Source of the DNA: Paenibacillus antibioticophila
GTDB lineage: Bacteria > Bacillota > Bacilli > Paenibacillales > Paenibacillaceae
Direction of reading: 5' to 3'
NCBI RefSeq assembly: GCF_000455265.1
Contig: NZ_HG005139.1
Location: 857,354 to 898,528 of the forward strand
Length of the DNA stretch: 41,175 nucleotides
Below the pieces are notes generated by a model that was given only the letters and a program-made list of their open reading frames with translations, was not told where the DNA came from and ran no database searches. A program made the translations under genes and the position numbers. Of the stretch, positions 1 to 8,773 are shown piece by piece; position 1 is the stretch's first letter; every line of letters begins with the position of its first letter.

Positions 1-539
1 TCGATCCGGAGAAGACGACACCATATGAATTCTACCAATTCTGGGCGAACACCGATGACCGCGATGTCGTTAAATACTTGAAGTACTTTACGTTCCTTGG
101 TAAAGAGGAGATCGAGGCTCTTGCAGAAAAGGTACAAACTGAGCCGCATAAACGTGAAGCTCAAATCACGCTGGCGGAAGAAATGACCAGATTCGTGCAT
201 GGCGAGGAAATGCTGGAGCAAGCGAAGAGAATTACGGCAGCCCTGTTCAGCGGTGACATCAAGTCGTTGACTGCGGATGAAATTGAACAAGGCTTCAAGG
301 AAATGCCTACTTTTGAAGCTGGCAAAGAAGCCAAGAATATCGTTGACTGGCTTGTTGATATCGGCATTGAGCCATCGAAACGCCAAGCGCGCGAGGATAT
401 TACAAACGGCGCCATCTCATTGAATGGCGACCGCATAAGTGAGCTTGAATTCGAGGTTAGCGCGGAACAAGCGATCGAAGGGCGATTCATCATTATCCGC
501 AAAGGCAAGAAGAAATATCATTTGGTGAAATTGGCTTAG
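1..539 (+). CDS. tyrS: Tyrosyl-tRNA synthetase, C-terminal part (5' end outside window)
   Basis: The open frame runs in from the left edge (first full codon at 3) and gives about 178 C-terminal residues. The start includes YEFYQFWANTDDRDVVKYLK, which is typical of the end of the catalytic domain of class I tyrosyl-tRNA synthetases, followed by the linker helices. The last ~65 residues (RQAREDITNGAISLNGDRI) form the S4-like RNA-binding domain that contacts tRNA-Tyr. The enzyme charges tRNA-Tyr with tyrosine using ATP in the cytoplasm. The internal ATG at 78 is not a start, because homologous sequence continues upstream of it. Transcription is ended by the strong hairpin just downstream. The catalytic HIGH/KMSKS motifs lie outside the window. 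The family is clear; I cannot tell TyrS from a second paralogue (TyrZ) with this fragment. Confidence 0.93.
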   Translation, partial: DPEKTTPYEFYQFWANTDDRDVVKYLKYFTFLGKEEIEALAEKVQTEPHKREAQITLAEEMTRFVHGEEMLEQAKRITAALFSGDIKSLTADEIEQGFKEMPTFEAGKEAKNIVDWLVDIGIEPSKRQAREDITNGAISLNGDRISELEFEVSAEQAIEGRFIIIRKGKKKYHLVKLA

Positions 540-592
540 AGGCTGAGACTGAGGCTGAGCACACCAACTACAAAGCATCAAAGTGAGCGATT

Positions 593-648
593 AAAGGCAA
601 AGCATACCTCCTTTTTTAGTGGGAGGAATATGCTTTGCCTTTTTTTAC
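593..648 (+). terminator. Intrinsic terminator after tyrS
   Basis: An inverted repeat AAAGGCAAAGCATA / TATGCTTTGCCTTT with an additional CCTCC/GGAGG pair closes a short loop and is followed by a run of T. It lies about 55 bp after the tyrS stop codon. Confidence 0.9.
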
Positions 649-718
649 TTCAAATTTTGCTATTTCAAACCGAAAATTAAATAGAAGGGAATTAAATTCA
701 GAGTAAATTGGAGGGACC

Positions 719-2407
719 ATGGACAAGATGATGTCAGCCAGTCAGAAGAGGAACAAGAACATAAAGAAAAGGGGGAGAATAGCGACGGTGGTTGCAGCTG
801 TGGTGCTAACTGCGACGGTAATCCTGCCTGGCCGGGAAGTCTATGCTAAACATGATGTACAAGGCAGTATAGAGCAGCATACGCGCGAGGCGATTGTGCA
901 GAAGATGAGGGAATATGCACCAATACAGCCTGATGCAGAGTACTTATGGGAAGAGGCATATGAGGAACGGCCAAGCATAACGGCACCTTATACAGCGGGT
1001 AAGCTAAAGGATACATATATTTTAGAAGGAATCAAAGCGGTGAATCTAGCCCGGTACTTAGCCGGTCTTCCCGATGATGTACAGCCGGATTACACACTAA
1101 GCAAACAGCAGCAGGCGGCCGCTTTGTTAAATGCCGTAAACGGGCAGCTTAGCCATTACCCTTCCCGGCCAGGCGGAATGAACGAGGATTTATACAATCT
1201 AGGAGCAAACGCAGCTAAAAATAGCAATATCGCATATGGGGCTGATACTTTTAGAGAAGCCGTCTTTGATCTTTATATGGCGGATTCCGGCGAGAGCAAC
1301 ATAGATCGAGTAGGACACCGCCGCTGGATTCTGAATCCACGTATGAAGAAAACGATGTTTGGCGCCGTAGTCGGTCAGTCGGGCACGATGGAAGTGCCAT
1401 ACTCTAATATGTACTCATTCGATGCCTCTCGTGCGGCCGGTGAAGTGGTTTATGATCAGATTGCCTGGCCGTCGGCGGGACAGTTCCCGCTAGAAGTATG
1501 GCATGATAAGGATCCATGGTCGGTCTCGCTGAATCCGGATATTTATGATAATCAGCGGACGAGTGGAATTAAGGTAAAGATGACGCGTAAAGCAGACGGC
1601 AAGGTATGGAGCCTGGATTCAAGCGATCAGAATAAGGGTGGCAAGTATTTTAAGGTAGACACCGGATATTATGCGATCCCGTTCTGTATTATTTTCCGGC
1701 CTGATTCTAGCATTAAATATAATCCAGAGGATCAATTTCATATAGAGATTACGGGACTTTACAGCAAGGCGAATGGCCAATCGGTTTCGATCGCTTATGA
1801 TACGCAGTTCTTCGCAGCCGAGCAGCAAGAATCTGAACCACAGGACAATGCGCAAACTCATCCGCAAAATGAATTCTCCGATGCAACGGTTAGCTCATGG
1901 GCGCGAGAATACTATATGAATCTGAAAAGCAATGCCCTGCTTGACGGTGTGGCAGATAGCAATCATTCCCGCCAAATCAGCCGGCAGGAGTTCACCACAA
2001 TCGGTTTTAACCTGTATCAATATCTGACAAACTATGAAATGCAGGAAGTGGCAAGCCCGTTCTCCGATATCGCTCAACCGAAAATCTCCCATGCGGCCAA
2101 GCTTGGAATTATTCAAGGCACTTCAGCGGGATTATTCTCTCCTGACAAGCAGTTAACCCGGCAGGAGGCTGTAGTTGTGTTGATGAACCTGTACAAGAAG
2201 CTCGGGGGGAATACTGCGGGAGTAAACACTTCAAACGCAATCTTTGCCGATGATGCTCAAATAGCATCCTGGGCGAAAGTCGATGCCTATGCTGCATTTA
2301 ACCTTGGACTTATACAGGGGACAGGCGCTAACCAATTCCAGCCTAAGGCCAATCTGACGAAGGAACAGGCTTATGTCATGCTGGCGAAGCTGATGGAGAA
2401 GTACTAG
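719..2407 (+). CDS. Secreted CAP-domain (SCP-like) protein with three C-terminal SLH domains
   Basis: A 562-residue surface protein. Residues 1-43 form a signal peptide (Lys/Arg-rich start, hydrophobic stretch 21-37, AXA-like end near VYA). Residues ~100-235 resemble a bacterial CAP/SCP domain, with a LARYLAGLP helix, a core GHRRWILNP motif (199-207) and several conserved Asn/His positions. A beta-rich region follows to ~370. Residues ~386-436, 447-495 and 508-560 are three S-layer-homology repeats (FSDI...A..LGIIQGT...F.P...LTRQEA). SLH triplets bind pyruvylated secondary cell-wall polymer, so the protein should sit on the outside of the wall. The molecular role of bacterial CAP domains is mostly unknown. 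GGAGGGA precedes the ATG by 3-4 nt and supports this start. It stands alone between tyrS and a convergent MFS gene. Confidence 0.88.
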   Translation: MDKMMSASQKRNKNIKKRGRIATVVAAVVLTATVILPGREVYAKHDVQGSIEQHTREAIVQKMREYAPIQPDAEYLWEEAYEERPSITAPYTAGKLKDTYILEGIKAVNLARYLAGLPDDVQPDYTLSKQQQAAALLNAVNGQLSHYPSRPGGMNEDLYNLGANAAKNSNIAYGADTFREAVFDLYMADSGESNIDRVGHRRWILNPRMKKTMFGAVVGQSGTMEVPYSNMYSFDASRAAGEVVYDQIAWPSAGQFPLEVWHDKDPWSVSLNPDIYDNQRTSGIKVKMTRKADGKVWSLDSSDQNKGGKYFKVDTGYYAIPFCIIFRPDSSIKYNPEDQFHIEITGLYSKANGQSVSIAYDTQFFAAEQQESEPQDNAQTHPQNEFSDATVSSWAREYYMNLKSNALLDGVADSNHSRQISRQEFTTIGFNLYQYLTNYEMQEVASPFSDIAQPKISHAAKLGIIQGTSAGLFSPDKQLTRQEAVVVLMNLYKKLGGNTAGVNTSNAIFADDAQIASWAKVDAYAAFNLGLIQGTGANQFQPKANLTKEQAYVMLAKLMEKY

Positions 2408-2457
2408 ATAAGTTGAACTAAATGATCCGCCCTATGGCTCTCCAAAATATGCAGCCG

Positions 2458-3681
2458 CTAGGTGCGGCCCTCTGGAATGCTCTTTGCGGGATGGGCATAG
2501 AGCTTCATTCTGACCCAGACCATATTTACAAGCAGAAGGGCTCCGGCTACAATGAACAGTCCTTCGATGCCTATGAATCCGGCGAGGAATCCGCCGATCA
2601 TCGCACCGAGCATATTCCCGAGCGCCATCGTGCTGCTGTTAAAGGCATAGGCGCGGCTTTCCATGCCATCCGGGGTATAGAACCGAATCAAGGCGTTCAC
2701 GCTCGGAAGCAGTCCTCCCATAAAGACGCCCATCACAAAGCGAACAAGGATCAACTGCCAGACCGATTCTACAAAAGCCTGCGGAATGATACTGGCGGCG
2801 GCTCCAATCAGACAGACCGTCAGTACCCGATGAGCCCCGAATTTGTCGCTCACCCTTCCAAGCACAGGAGAGGTGACCATATTGGACATCCCTGCGACTG
2901 CAGAGACGAAGCCGGCCCAGAAAGCCACGTCTGTCGGTACGCCATGCAGCTTCTCAACGTAAATCGGCAGGAGGGACATGGGGCTGACCAGAGCAAACTG
3001 GAGCAGCAGCGTTACCATAAATAGTGCAAGTAGCTGAGGGGTTTTACTCAGCTCAGTGAAGCCTTGCAGCACAGAGACCTGCGGCATTTGCGCCGCTTCC
3101 TTCCGGTCAAAATCCTCATGCACGAAAAACAGAGTGAGCATCGAGGCCAGGAACAACAAAACTCCGGTCACAAAAAAAATAGGCCTGAAGCCGATCCATT
3201 CTGCCAATAGTCCGCCAATCAGCGGACCTAGAATTGTGCCGGCGACATTACCGGATTGCATCGTTCCCATGGCCAGGCCCATCTTTTCCTTCGGTGCGGT
3301 GCCTGAAATCAGCGACACGGCTGCAGGGTTGAAGCCGGAGATGGTTCCGTTCAGGAGCCGAAGGGCCAGCAAGTGCCAAGGATGCGTCGCAAAGCCCATA
3401 AGGGCGATGACCAGGGCCATCCCGAAGCCGGAGCGCAGCACCATAACCTTGCGGCCATATTTATCGGCAAGCTTGCCCCACAGCGGCTGGAAGATGAAGG
3501 AGGTGGCGAAATTGGCTGCGAAGATCATCCCTGCCCAGATCCCGATGGCATGCTCTCCCTGCACATTCAGATCCCTTGCAAGGAACAAGGAGAGGAAGGG
3601 GGTAACCATCGTCATTCCCGCATTGACAAAGAACAAACCGAACCAGAGCACAATGAGGTTAACCTTCCATGACTTCTTCAA
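2458..3681 (-). CDS. MFS multidrug-type efflux transporter
   Basis: A 407-residue polytopic protein with about 12 hydrophobic segments in two six-helix halves. The loop after helix 2 has the MFS motif A (GKLADKYGRKV), and the equivalent loop of the second half has GRVSDKFG. An antiporter-type motif C-like stretch (GNVAGTILGPLIGGLLAE) is seen in helix 5, which is characteristic of drug:proton antiporters. The closest family by eye is the MdtG/TetA-like 12-TM exporters; the substrate cannot be read from sequence. The start is TTG, preceded by AGGAAG at a suitable distance. The gene converges on the SLH gene and is monocistronic. No linked regulator is visible. Confidence 0.88.
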   Translation of the reverse strand: MKKSWKVNLIVLWFGLFFVNAGMTMVTPFLSLFLARDLNVQGEHAIGIWAGMIFAANFATSFIFQPLWGKLADKYGRKVMVLRSGFGMALVIALMGFATHPWHLLALRLLNGTISGFNPAAVSLISGTAPKEKMGLAMGTMQSGNVAGTILGPLIGGLLAEWIGFRPIFFVTGVLLFLASMLTLFFVHEDFDRKEAAQMPQVSVLQGFTELSKTPQLLALFMVTLLLQFALVSPMSLLPIYVEKLHGVPTDVAFWAGFVSAVAGMSNMVTSPVLGRVSDKFGAHRVLTVCLIGAAASIIPQAFVESVWQLILVRFVMGVFMGGLLPSVNALIRFYTPDGMESRAYAFNSSTMALGNMLGAMIGGFLAGFIGIEGLFIVAGALLLVNMVWVRMKLYAHPAKSIPEGRT

Positions 3682-3906
3682 TGTGCTTCACTTCCTTTCT
3701 GCGTCATCCGGTTCGAAGTAAACAAGTTATTCCAGTATACCACAGTTAAACACTCTCCTCAGGCTGTCCAGCAGCATTGTCGATATGTTGTCATGGGATG
3801 GACATGAATGAAGAGTCTGTGAGAATCACGGCGCGAATGTTGAGACTTGCTCTTAAAAAGGGCATAATAAAGCTTAATGAATTAAGTGAACAGGAGGCCT
3901 GATTTA

Positions 3907-4959
3907 GTGGCTTATAATGACCGGTTTATCCGCGCCTGCTTCAAGCAGGAGGTGGATCGGCTCCCGGTATGGTACATGCGCCAAGCTGGGAGATACGATC
4001 CTGAATATCGGCAAATCAAGGAAAAATATACCTTGCTTGAAATTTGCCGGCAGCCAGAGCTGGCGGCCGAAGTTACCCTAATGCCGGTGCGCAAGCTTGG
4101 GGTTGATGCAGCGATTTTGTATTCTGATATCATGAATCCGGTTGCATCGATCGGTGTGGACTTTGATATTGTCAAAAATATTGGCCCGGTTATCGCCAAT
4201 CCGATCTCTTCACGGCAGGACATTGAACGGCTGAAGCCCATTGATGTGCACAGGGATCTGCAGCATATTTTGGATACCATTTCCATCCTGGACCGGGAGC
4301 TTGATGTCCCGTTAATTACCTTTGCAGGCGCGCCATTTACGATAGCAAGCTATTTGATTGAGGGGCGTCCCTCCAAAAGCTATATCAAGACAAAAACCTT
4401 GATGTACAGTGATCCCGGACTTTGGGACATGCTAATGAACAAGCTGGGAGATATGGTGATCACCTATTTAAAAGCGCATGTCGATAGCGGCGGAAAGGCT
4501 ATTCAACTGTTTGACAGTTGGGTTGGCGCGCTCGCGCCTAAAGATTTTGAACGATATGTGGAGCCGGTAATTACCCGTATTTTTGCCGAACTTTCCGATT
4601 TGAATGTACCGAAAATTTATTTCCCTGGTGTTAGCTCCGGAGAGCTTCTTCCGCAGCTGACCTCTCTGCAGGCAGAGGTGATTGGACTGGATTGGCGCGT
4701 GTCGATTCGGGAAGGACGCAGACGAACAGAAGGCAAATATGCCATTCAGGGTAATCTGGATCCTTACCTCCTGACGGCTCCTATGGATGTCATCAAGCAG
4801 CATGCAAAAGAAATCATCGATATGGGTCTGGAGACATCGGGATTTATTTTCAATCTCGGACACGGGTTGTTTCCTGAAGCATCGCTAGAGAAGCTGCAGG
4901 AGCTCACAGCTTATGTGCACGACTATTCCGCTGAAGTGCTTGCCAAGCGGAAAGCTTAG
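3907..4959 (+). CDS. hemE: Uroporphyrinogen decarboxylase
   Basis: HemE removes the four acetate carboxyls of uroporphyrinogen III to give coproporphyrinogen III in haem synthesis. Family landmarks are all present: PVWYMRQAGR near the N-terminus (substrate-binding Arg), ILYSDIMNP with the catalytic Asp, GAPFTIASYLIEG, FDSWVGAL and the C-terminal FNLGHGLFP. The product is 350 residues, a normal length. An in-frame GTG at 3886 gives a 7-residue longer frame, but the AGGAGG at 3892-3897 lies inside that extension and is 9 nt before GTG 3907, so 3907 is the likely start. hemH follows 48 bp later on the same strand, forming the usual hemE-hemH pair. Confidence 0.96.
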   Translation: MAYNDRFIRACFKQEVDRLPVWYMRQAGRYDPEYRQIKEKYTLLEICRQPELAAEVTLMPVRKLGVDAAILYSDIMNPVASIGVDFDIVKNIGPVIANPISSRQDIERLKPIDVHRDLQHILDTISILDRELDVPLITFAGAPFTIASYLIEGRPSKSYIKTKTLMYSDPGLWDMLMNKLGDMVITYLKAHVDSGGKAIQLFDSWVGALAPKDFERYVEPVITRIFAELSDLNVPKIYFPGVSSGELLPQLTSLQAEVIGLDWRVSIREGRRRTEGKYAIQGNLDPYLLTAPMDVIKQHAKEIIDMGLETSGFIFNLGHGLFPEASLEKLQELTAYVHDYSAEVLAKRKA

Positions 4960-5007
4960 ACGAACTTATAGAGAACTTATTAATTGAAGAGGTGAACAGA
5001 ATTCGTT

Positions 5008-5943
5008 ATGACAACAATCGGCGTATTGGTGATGTCTTACGGCACACCGGAAAGCATGGACCAAATTGAGGCTTATTACACTCACATTCGTCGGGGTCAT
5101 CCCCCGACAGAGGATCAGCTCAAGGAGCTGACCGATCGCTATGAAGCGATCGTCGGAGGCGTATTTCCGCTTCGGGCCAACACAGACAATCAGGTAGCTG
5201 CACTACAGGAAACACTGAATCGAATGAATCCTTATCAGGACAAGCGTTTTGTATGCTATCAAGGGCTGAAGCACGCTTCTCCGTTCATCGAGGATGGCGT
5301 TGCTGAGATGGCGAAGGATGGAATCAAGGAGGCGGTTGGCATTGTGCTGGCTCCGCATTACTCTGTGATGAGCATCGGGGGCTACATTAAACGTGCTGAG
5401 GCTAAAGCTGGCGAACACGGAATCGCCATGAAATTTGTGAAGAGCTACCATCTTCATCCGCAGCTTATAGAGGCCTTGGCCAAGCGCGTATCGGCCAAGC
5501 TGGAGCAGTTCGTCGAAGCAGGTGCCCTGCGTGACAAGGTGCGGGTGCTGTTCAGCGCTCACAGCCTGCCGGCTGAAATTCTCGAGATGGGAGACCCCTA
5601 TCAGGATCAGCTGCTGGAGACATCCAGGGCTGTTGCAGAGAAGGCTGGAGTCACGTCCTGGCAGTTCACCTGGCAAAGCGCAGGCCGGACGGCAGAGCCT
5701 TGGCTTGGGCCGGATATTCTGGATACGCTGCGGGATTTGAGTCAGGAACAGATCGAGGATGTGCTGGTCGCTCCGGTTGGCTTCGTGTCGGATCATCTGG
5801 AGGTCCTGTATGATCTGGATATCGAGGCCAAGGCCATCGCCAAGGAGCTGGATATGAGATTGGAGCGCATCGATTCGTTAAATACGGATCCGCTCTATAT
5901 GGAGACGCTTAGCGATTGTATTATTTCAACATTTAAATCCTGA
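5008..5943 (+). CDS. hemH: Ferrochelatase (probably coproporphyrin ferrochelatase)
   Basis: A 311-residue cytoplasmic chelatase that inserts Fe2+ into the porphyrin ring. The N-terminal GVLVMSYGTPE, the catalytic-His motif FSAHSLP and the Glu-containing SDHLEVLYDLD loop are intact. In Gram-positive bacteria this family (CpfC) acts on coproporphyrin III rather than protoporphyrin IX; that assignment is from family knowledge. AAGAGGTG precedes the ATG by about 13 nt, which is a little long, but no better in-frame start exists. It is co-directional with hemE and followed by a weak hairpin. The expected third gene of a Bacillus-type hemEHY operon is not here. Confidence 0.95.
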   Translation: MTTIGVLVMSYGTPESMDQIEAYYTHIRRGHPPTEDQLKELTDRYEAIVGGVFPLRANTDNQVAALQETLNRMNPYQDKRFVCYQGLKHASPFIEDGVAEMAKDGIKEAVGIVLAPHYSVMSIGGYIKRAEAKAGEHGIAMKFVKSYHLHPQLIEALAKRVSAKLEQFVEAGALRDKVRVLFSAHSLPAEILEMGDPYQDQLLETSRAVAEKAGVTSWQFTWQSAGRTAEPWLGPDILDTLRDLSQEQIEDVLVAPVGFVSDHLEVLYDLDIEAKAIAKELDMRLERIDSLNTDPLYMETLSDCIISTFKS

Positions 5944-5956
5944 AGATGATTTGAAT

Positions 5957-5990
5957 GAACCCTTTGCTTTTGGCAGAGGGTTCTATTTAT
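5957..5990 (+). terminator. Putative weak terminator after hemH
   Basis: GAACCCT / AGGGTTC inverted repeat with a 13-nt loop followed by a T-rich but interrupted tract (TATTTATTT). It sits 14 bp after hemH, where the haem operon would be expected to end. Confidence 0.5.
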
Positions 5991-6072
5991 TTCCGGATAG
6001 CTGATATAATAAGATCAGATTTCGAATTGTAATGATTTCATGGAGCAATTTTTTAGTTGAAGGAGTATAAGG

Positions 6073-7371
6073 ATGTATCCACCGCGTTCTGAGAAAAACA
6101 AGAAGAAGCAAGCGAGTAAGAAAAGAAGGCAGCGACGAATATGGGTTTGGATTAATCTCGGTCTCATTTTTATGATTATTGTGCTGGCCTCTTATTTGTT
6201 TACGATGGATCGGCCTGCTGAGAATGGGGCAACACAACCGGATCATTCGGTGCAGGAGCCAGGCGAATCAGTTCCTCCGGAGCTTGTTGCGGAGCCGGAT
6301 GGAGAGACCGGGGAGAAGGACGCTTCCGAGGGGAAGGAATCCGAAAATGATCTTTCCGGGGAGTCCCATCAGGAAGTCGATGCTTCGGAAGAGAATCCGG
6401 ACTTGGAGTCAGGTACAAGTGAACAGGAGCGAGTGGTGATTTCCTTTGGCGGGGATACATTGTTTTCCGGGAAGGTCGAGAACAAGCTTAAGCAAGCAGG
6501 CTATGACTATCCCTACAAGCATGTCAAGGACCTGTTCCTTCAGGATGATCTGACCGTACTCAATCTGGAAACCCCGGTAACGGAGGGGGGAACTCCTGAG
6601 GAAGAGAAGACTTTTGTCTTCAAATCGTCGCCTAAGGCCCTTCCGGAAATGGTTCGGGCAGGGGTAGAGGCAGTGAATTTGGCGAACAATCACATTTTGG
6701 ATCAAGGTGTGGAAGGGCTGTTGGATACGCTTGAGCATCTTTCAGAGGCTGGCGTGCTTCATGTCGGTGCTGGCAAGAACAGTAAAGAGGCATTTGCACC
6801 TGTCTATGTTGAACGAAATGGCATCCGGATTGCACTATGCGGGTTCTCGCGGGTGATTCCGAGAAAAGAATGGGCAGCGGGTAAAGGGCCTGGAGTCGCC
6901 GCTACCTACGATTCTACACAAGCGGTGAAGACGATTGAGGAAGCGCGTGATCAGGCTGACCTTGTGCTTGTGGTTGTTCATTGGGGGAAAGAGCGGACCG
7001 TTGAGCTTGAGAAGCATCAGACTGAACTGGCTCACGCGTATATTGATGCAGGTGCGGATCTGGTCATCGGGGGACACCCCCATGTTCTCCAAGGGCTGGA
7101 GTCTTATAAGGGGAAATGGATCGCCTACAGTACAGGGAATTTTATTTTTACAAAATCGAAGGATCCCAACACCTGGGAGACCGCTGTGTTTCAGGCATCC
7201 TGCAGCAAGGCTGGAGACTGTGAGCTGAAGCTGGTTCCTTACAGAACAGAGGTAGGACAGCCGGTGCCGATGAATGAAGCGGAGCGTACTCAGCTCTGGA
7301 GCGAGCTAGAAGCGATTTCTCCGGGAGTAAGAATAAAAGAATCGGGAGAGGTACACACAGGGGGCGGATAG
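6073..7371 (+). CDS. CapA-family membrane-anchored metallophosphoesterase-like protein
   Basis: A 432-residue protein with a very basic N-terminus (residues 1-25), one membrane helix (~26-47, WINLGLIFMIIVLASYLF) and an acidic Glu/Ser/Pro-rich linker to ~120, then a CapA/PgsA-type domain. Conserved pieces of that fold are SFGGDTLF, LNLETPV, AVNLANNHILDQG, VVHWGKE, GGHPHVLQG and STGNFIF, giving the Asp, Glu, Asn-His and His residues expected of a calcineurin-like metal site. In Bacillus, PgsA/CapA takes part in poly-gamma-glutamate export, but no capB/capC partner genes lie nearby, so that role is not supported here. AGGAG lies 7 nt before the ATG. It begins a four-gene same-strand cluster; the next gene starts 2 bp after its stop. 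Confidence 0.88.
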   Translation: MYPPRSEKNKKKQASKKRRQRRIWVWINLGLIFMIIVLASYLFTMDRPAENGATQPDHSVQEPGESVPPELVAEPDGETGEKDASEGKESENDLSGESHQEVDASEENPDLESGTSEQERVVISFGGDTLFSGKVENKLKQAGYDYPYKHVKDLFLQDDLTVLNLETPVTEGGTPEEEKTFVFKSSPKALPEMVRAGVEAVNLANNHILDQGVEGLLDTLEHLSEAGVLHVGAGKNSKEAFAPVYVERNGIRIALCGFSRVIPRKEWAAGKGPGVAATYDSTQAVKTIEEARDQADLVLVVVHWGKERTVELEKHQTELAHAYIDAGADLVIGGHPHVLQGLESYKGKWIAYSTGNFIFTKSKDPNTWETAVFQASCSKAGDCELKLVPYRTEVGQPVPMNEAERTQLWSELEAISPGVRIKESGEVHTGGG

Positions 7372-7373
7372 AG

Positions 7374-8129
7374 ATGCCGATACAATGCGTGGCACATCGG
7401 GGCTGCTCAGGAGCGGCCCCTGAGAATACGATGGCGGCGATCGAATTAGCTCTGTCGGATTCAAATGTGACCTGGATCGAGGTGGATGTCCAGTTATCCA
7501 GAGACGGGATTCCCTTTCTGATTCATGATTACACCTTGAACCGTACGACCAATGGCCGTGGGCCTGTGAAGGATTATACCTGGGAGCAATTGCTTGCGTT
7601 GGATGCGGGCAGCTGGAAATCAAAACGGTACGCGGGAGAGCGCCTGATTTCCCTGGATGACTGTCTGGAGGCTATTCAAGGCCGATTGAAGGCCAATATC
7701 GAATTGAAGACGCATGGGAATAAGTATCCCGGACTGGAAGACAAGGTTATTGAGGTTATAAAAAAGCATCGCATGGAACATGAAGTAGTGCTGACCAGCT
7801 TTGATTTGCGTTCGCTGTCCAAAGTCAAGGAGAATGCCAGGTCGCTGCGAACCGGACTGATTATTGATCAACTGCCAAAGGATTTGTTTTTGCGGCTGCA
7901 AATGCTGCAGTGCTCCTTTCTTTCGATCAATTACAAAAGGCTCACCGCGGAGCTGGCAGCCAAAGCGGCAAGACGCGGCCTGGATGTGATGGCATGGACG
8001 GTGGATCAGGTGAAGGTTATGCGCCGTCTTGCAGGTCTGCATCCGGACTTGCTCATTTGTACGAATCGTCCGGAGCTATGGCCATCGGCATTTAAAGCTC
8101 CGAATTTAGTTAACGGGAGGAACAGATAA
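7374..8129 (+). CDS. Glycerophosphodiester phosphodiesterase family protein
   Basis: A 251-residue GDPD-family TIM barrel that would hydrolyse glycerophosphodiesters to glycerol-3-phosphate and an alcohol. Catalytic and metal residues are visible: AHRG (His8, Arg9), PENT (Glu17), EVDVQ (Glu36, Asp38), LIHD (His51) and ANIELK (Glu110, Lys112). There is no signal peptide, so a cytoplasmic enzyme of the UgpQ/YqiK kind is likely. The start lies 2 bp after the capA-like stop, and its stop overlaps the next start as TAATG, which points to translational coupling. The exact substrate is not determined by sequence. Confidence 0.92.
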   Translation: MPIQCVAHRGCSGAAPENTMAAIELALSDSNVTWIEVDVQLSRDGIPFLIHDYTLNRTTNGRGPVKDYTWEQLLALDAGSWKSKRYAGERLISLDDCLEAIQGRLKANIELKTHGNKYPGLEDKVIEVIKKHRMEHEVVLTSFDLRSLSKVKENARSLRTGLIIDQLPKDLFLRLQMLQCSFLSINYKRLTAELAAKAARRGLDVMAWTVDQVKVMRRLAGLHPDLLICTNRPELWPSAFKAPNLVNGRNR

Positions 8130-8773
8130 TGGGCAACAAGATGATCTCGAATATATATTGTGTGGGGCGGAATTACCGTGCGCACGCGGAGGAGCTCGGC
8201 AATGCAGTGCCTAAGGAGCCGATGATCTTTATGAAGCCGACCCATGCTGCCGTGTCGATGCATGAGGGTGGATTAGAGCTTCCCGGAAACCGGGGAGAGA
8301 TTCACTTTGAGACTGAGCTTGTGCTGCGGATTGCCCGGGATTATAAACCGGGTATGAACGTGGACGAGCTCGTCGATGTGATGGCATTCGGAATTGACTT
8401 TACACTTCGGGATGTGCAGAGCGAGCTCAAGAAGCAGGGGCATCCCTGGACGGCGGCCAAGGGCTTTCGGAATTCGGCGCCCTTAACGCCATATGTTGCG
8501 TTCCCCGGTACGGAGGAGCTTGCCGAGAAGGATTTTACCTTGACCAAGAATGGTGAGCTTGTGCAGCAAGGGAATGTGAGAAATATGATTTTCCCGCTTC
8601 AGCAGATCGTTGATTATATAGCGGAGCGCTACGGATTGGGCGAAGGGGATCTGATCTTTACCGGTACGCCGGAAGGAGTGGGGCCGGTCTTCGCCGGAGA
8701 CAAGCTGGAAATTGCCTATGGCGGCGAGGTACTGGGTCGCTGTGAAGTGTTGTCCGGTCCATCCCGTTCATGA
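8129..8773 (+). CDS. Fumarylacetoacetate hydrolase family protein
   Basis: A 214-residue short FAH-fold protein. The family opening NIYCVGRNYRAHAEEL, the metal-ligand pair in HFETELVL, the Asp in FGIDFTLRDVQ and the late TGTPEGVGPV loop are all present. Family members (FAHD1-like acylpyruvases, oxaloacetate decarboxylases, 2-hydroxyhepta-2,4-diene-1,7-dioate isomerases) cleave or rearrange beta-diketo acids using Mg2+. No aromatic-degradation genes are nearby, so a housekeeping oxaloacetate/acylpyruvate activity is more plausible than catabolism. The gene overlaps the previous one (TAATG) and the next one (ATGA), so it is translationally coupled on both sides. Confidence 0.9.
   Translation: MGNKMISNIYCVGRNYRAHAEELGNAVPKEPMIFMKPTHAAVSMHEGGLELPGNRGEIHFETELVLRIARDYKPGMNVDELVDVMAFGIDFTLRDVQSELKKQGHPWTAAKGFRNSAPLTPYVAFPGTEELAEKDFTLTKNGELVQQGNVRNMIFPLQQIVDYIAERYGLGEGDLIFTGTPEGVGPVFAGDKLEIAYGGEVLGRCEVLSGPSRS

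Noticed and set aside
2422..3721. Plus-strand frames of 200-221 residues opposite the MFS gene
   Set aside because: Shadows of a clear 12-helix MFS gene; composition is biased and there are no ribosome sites.
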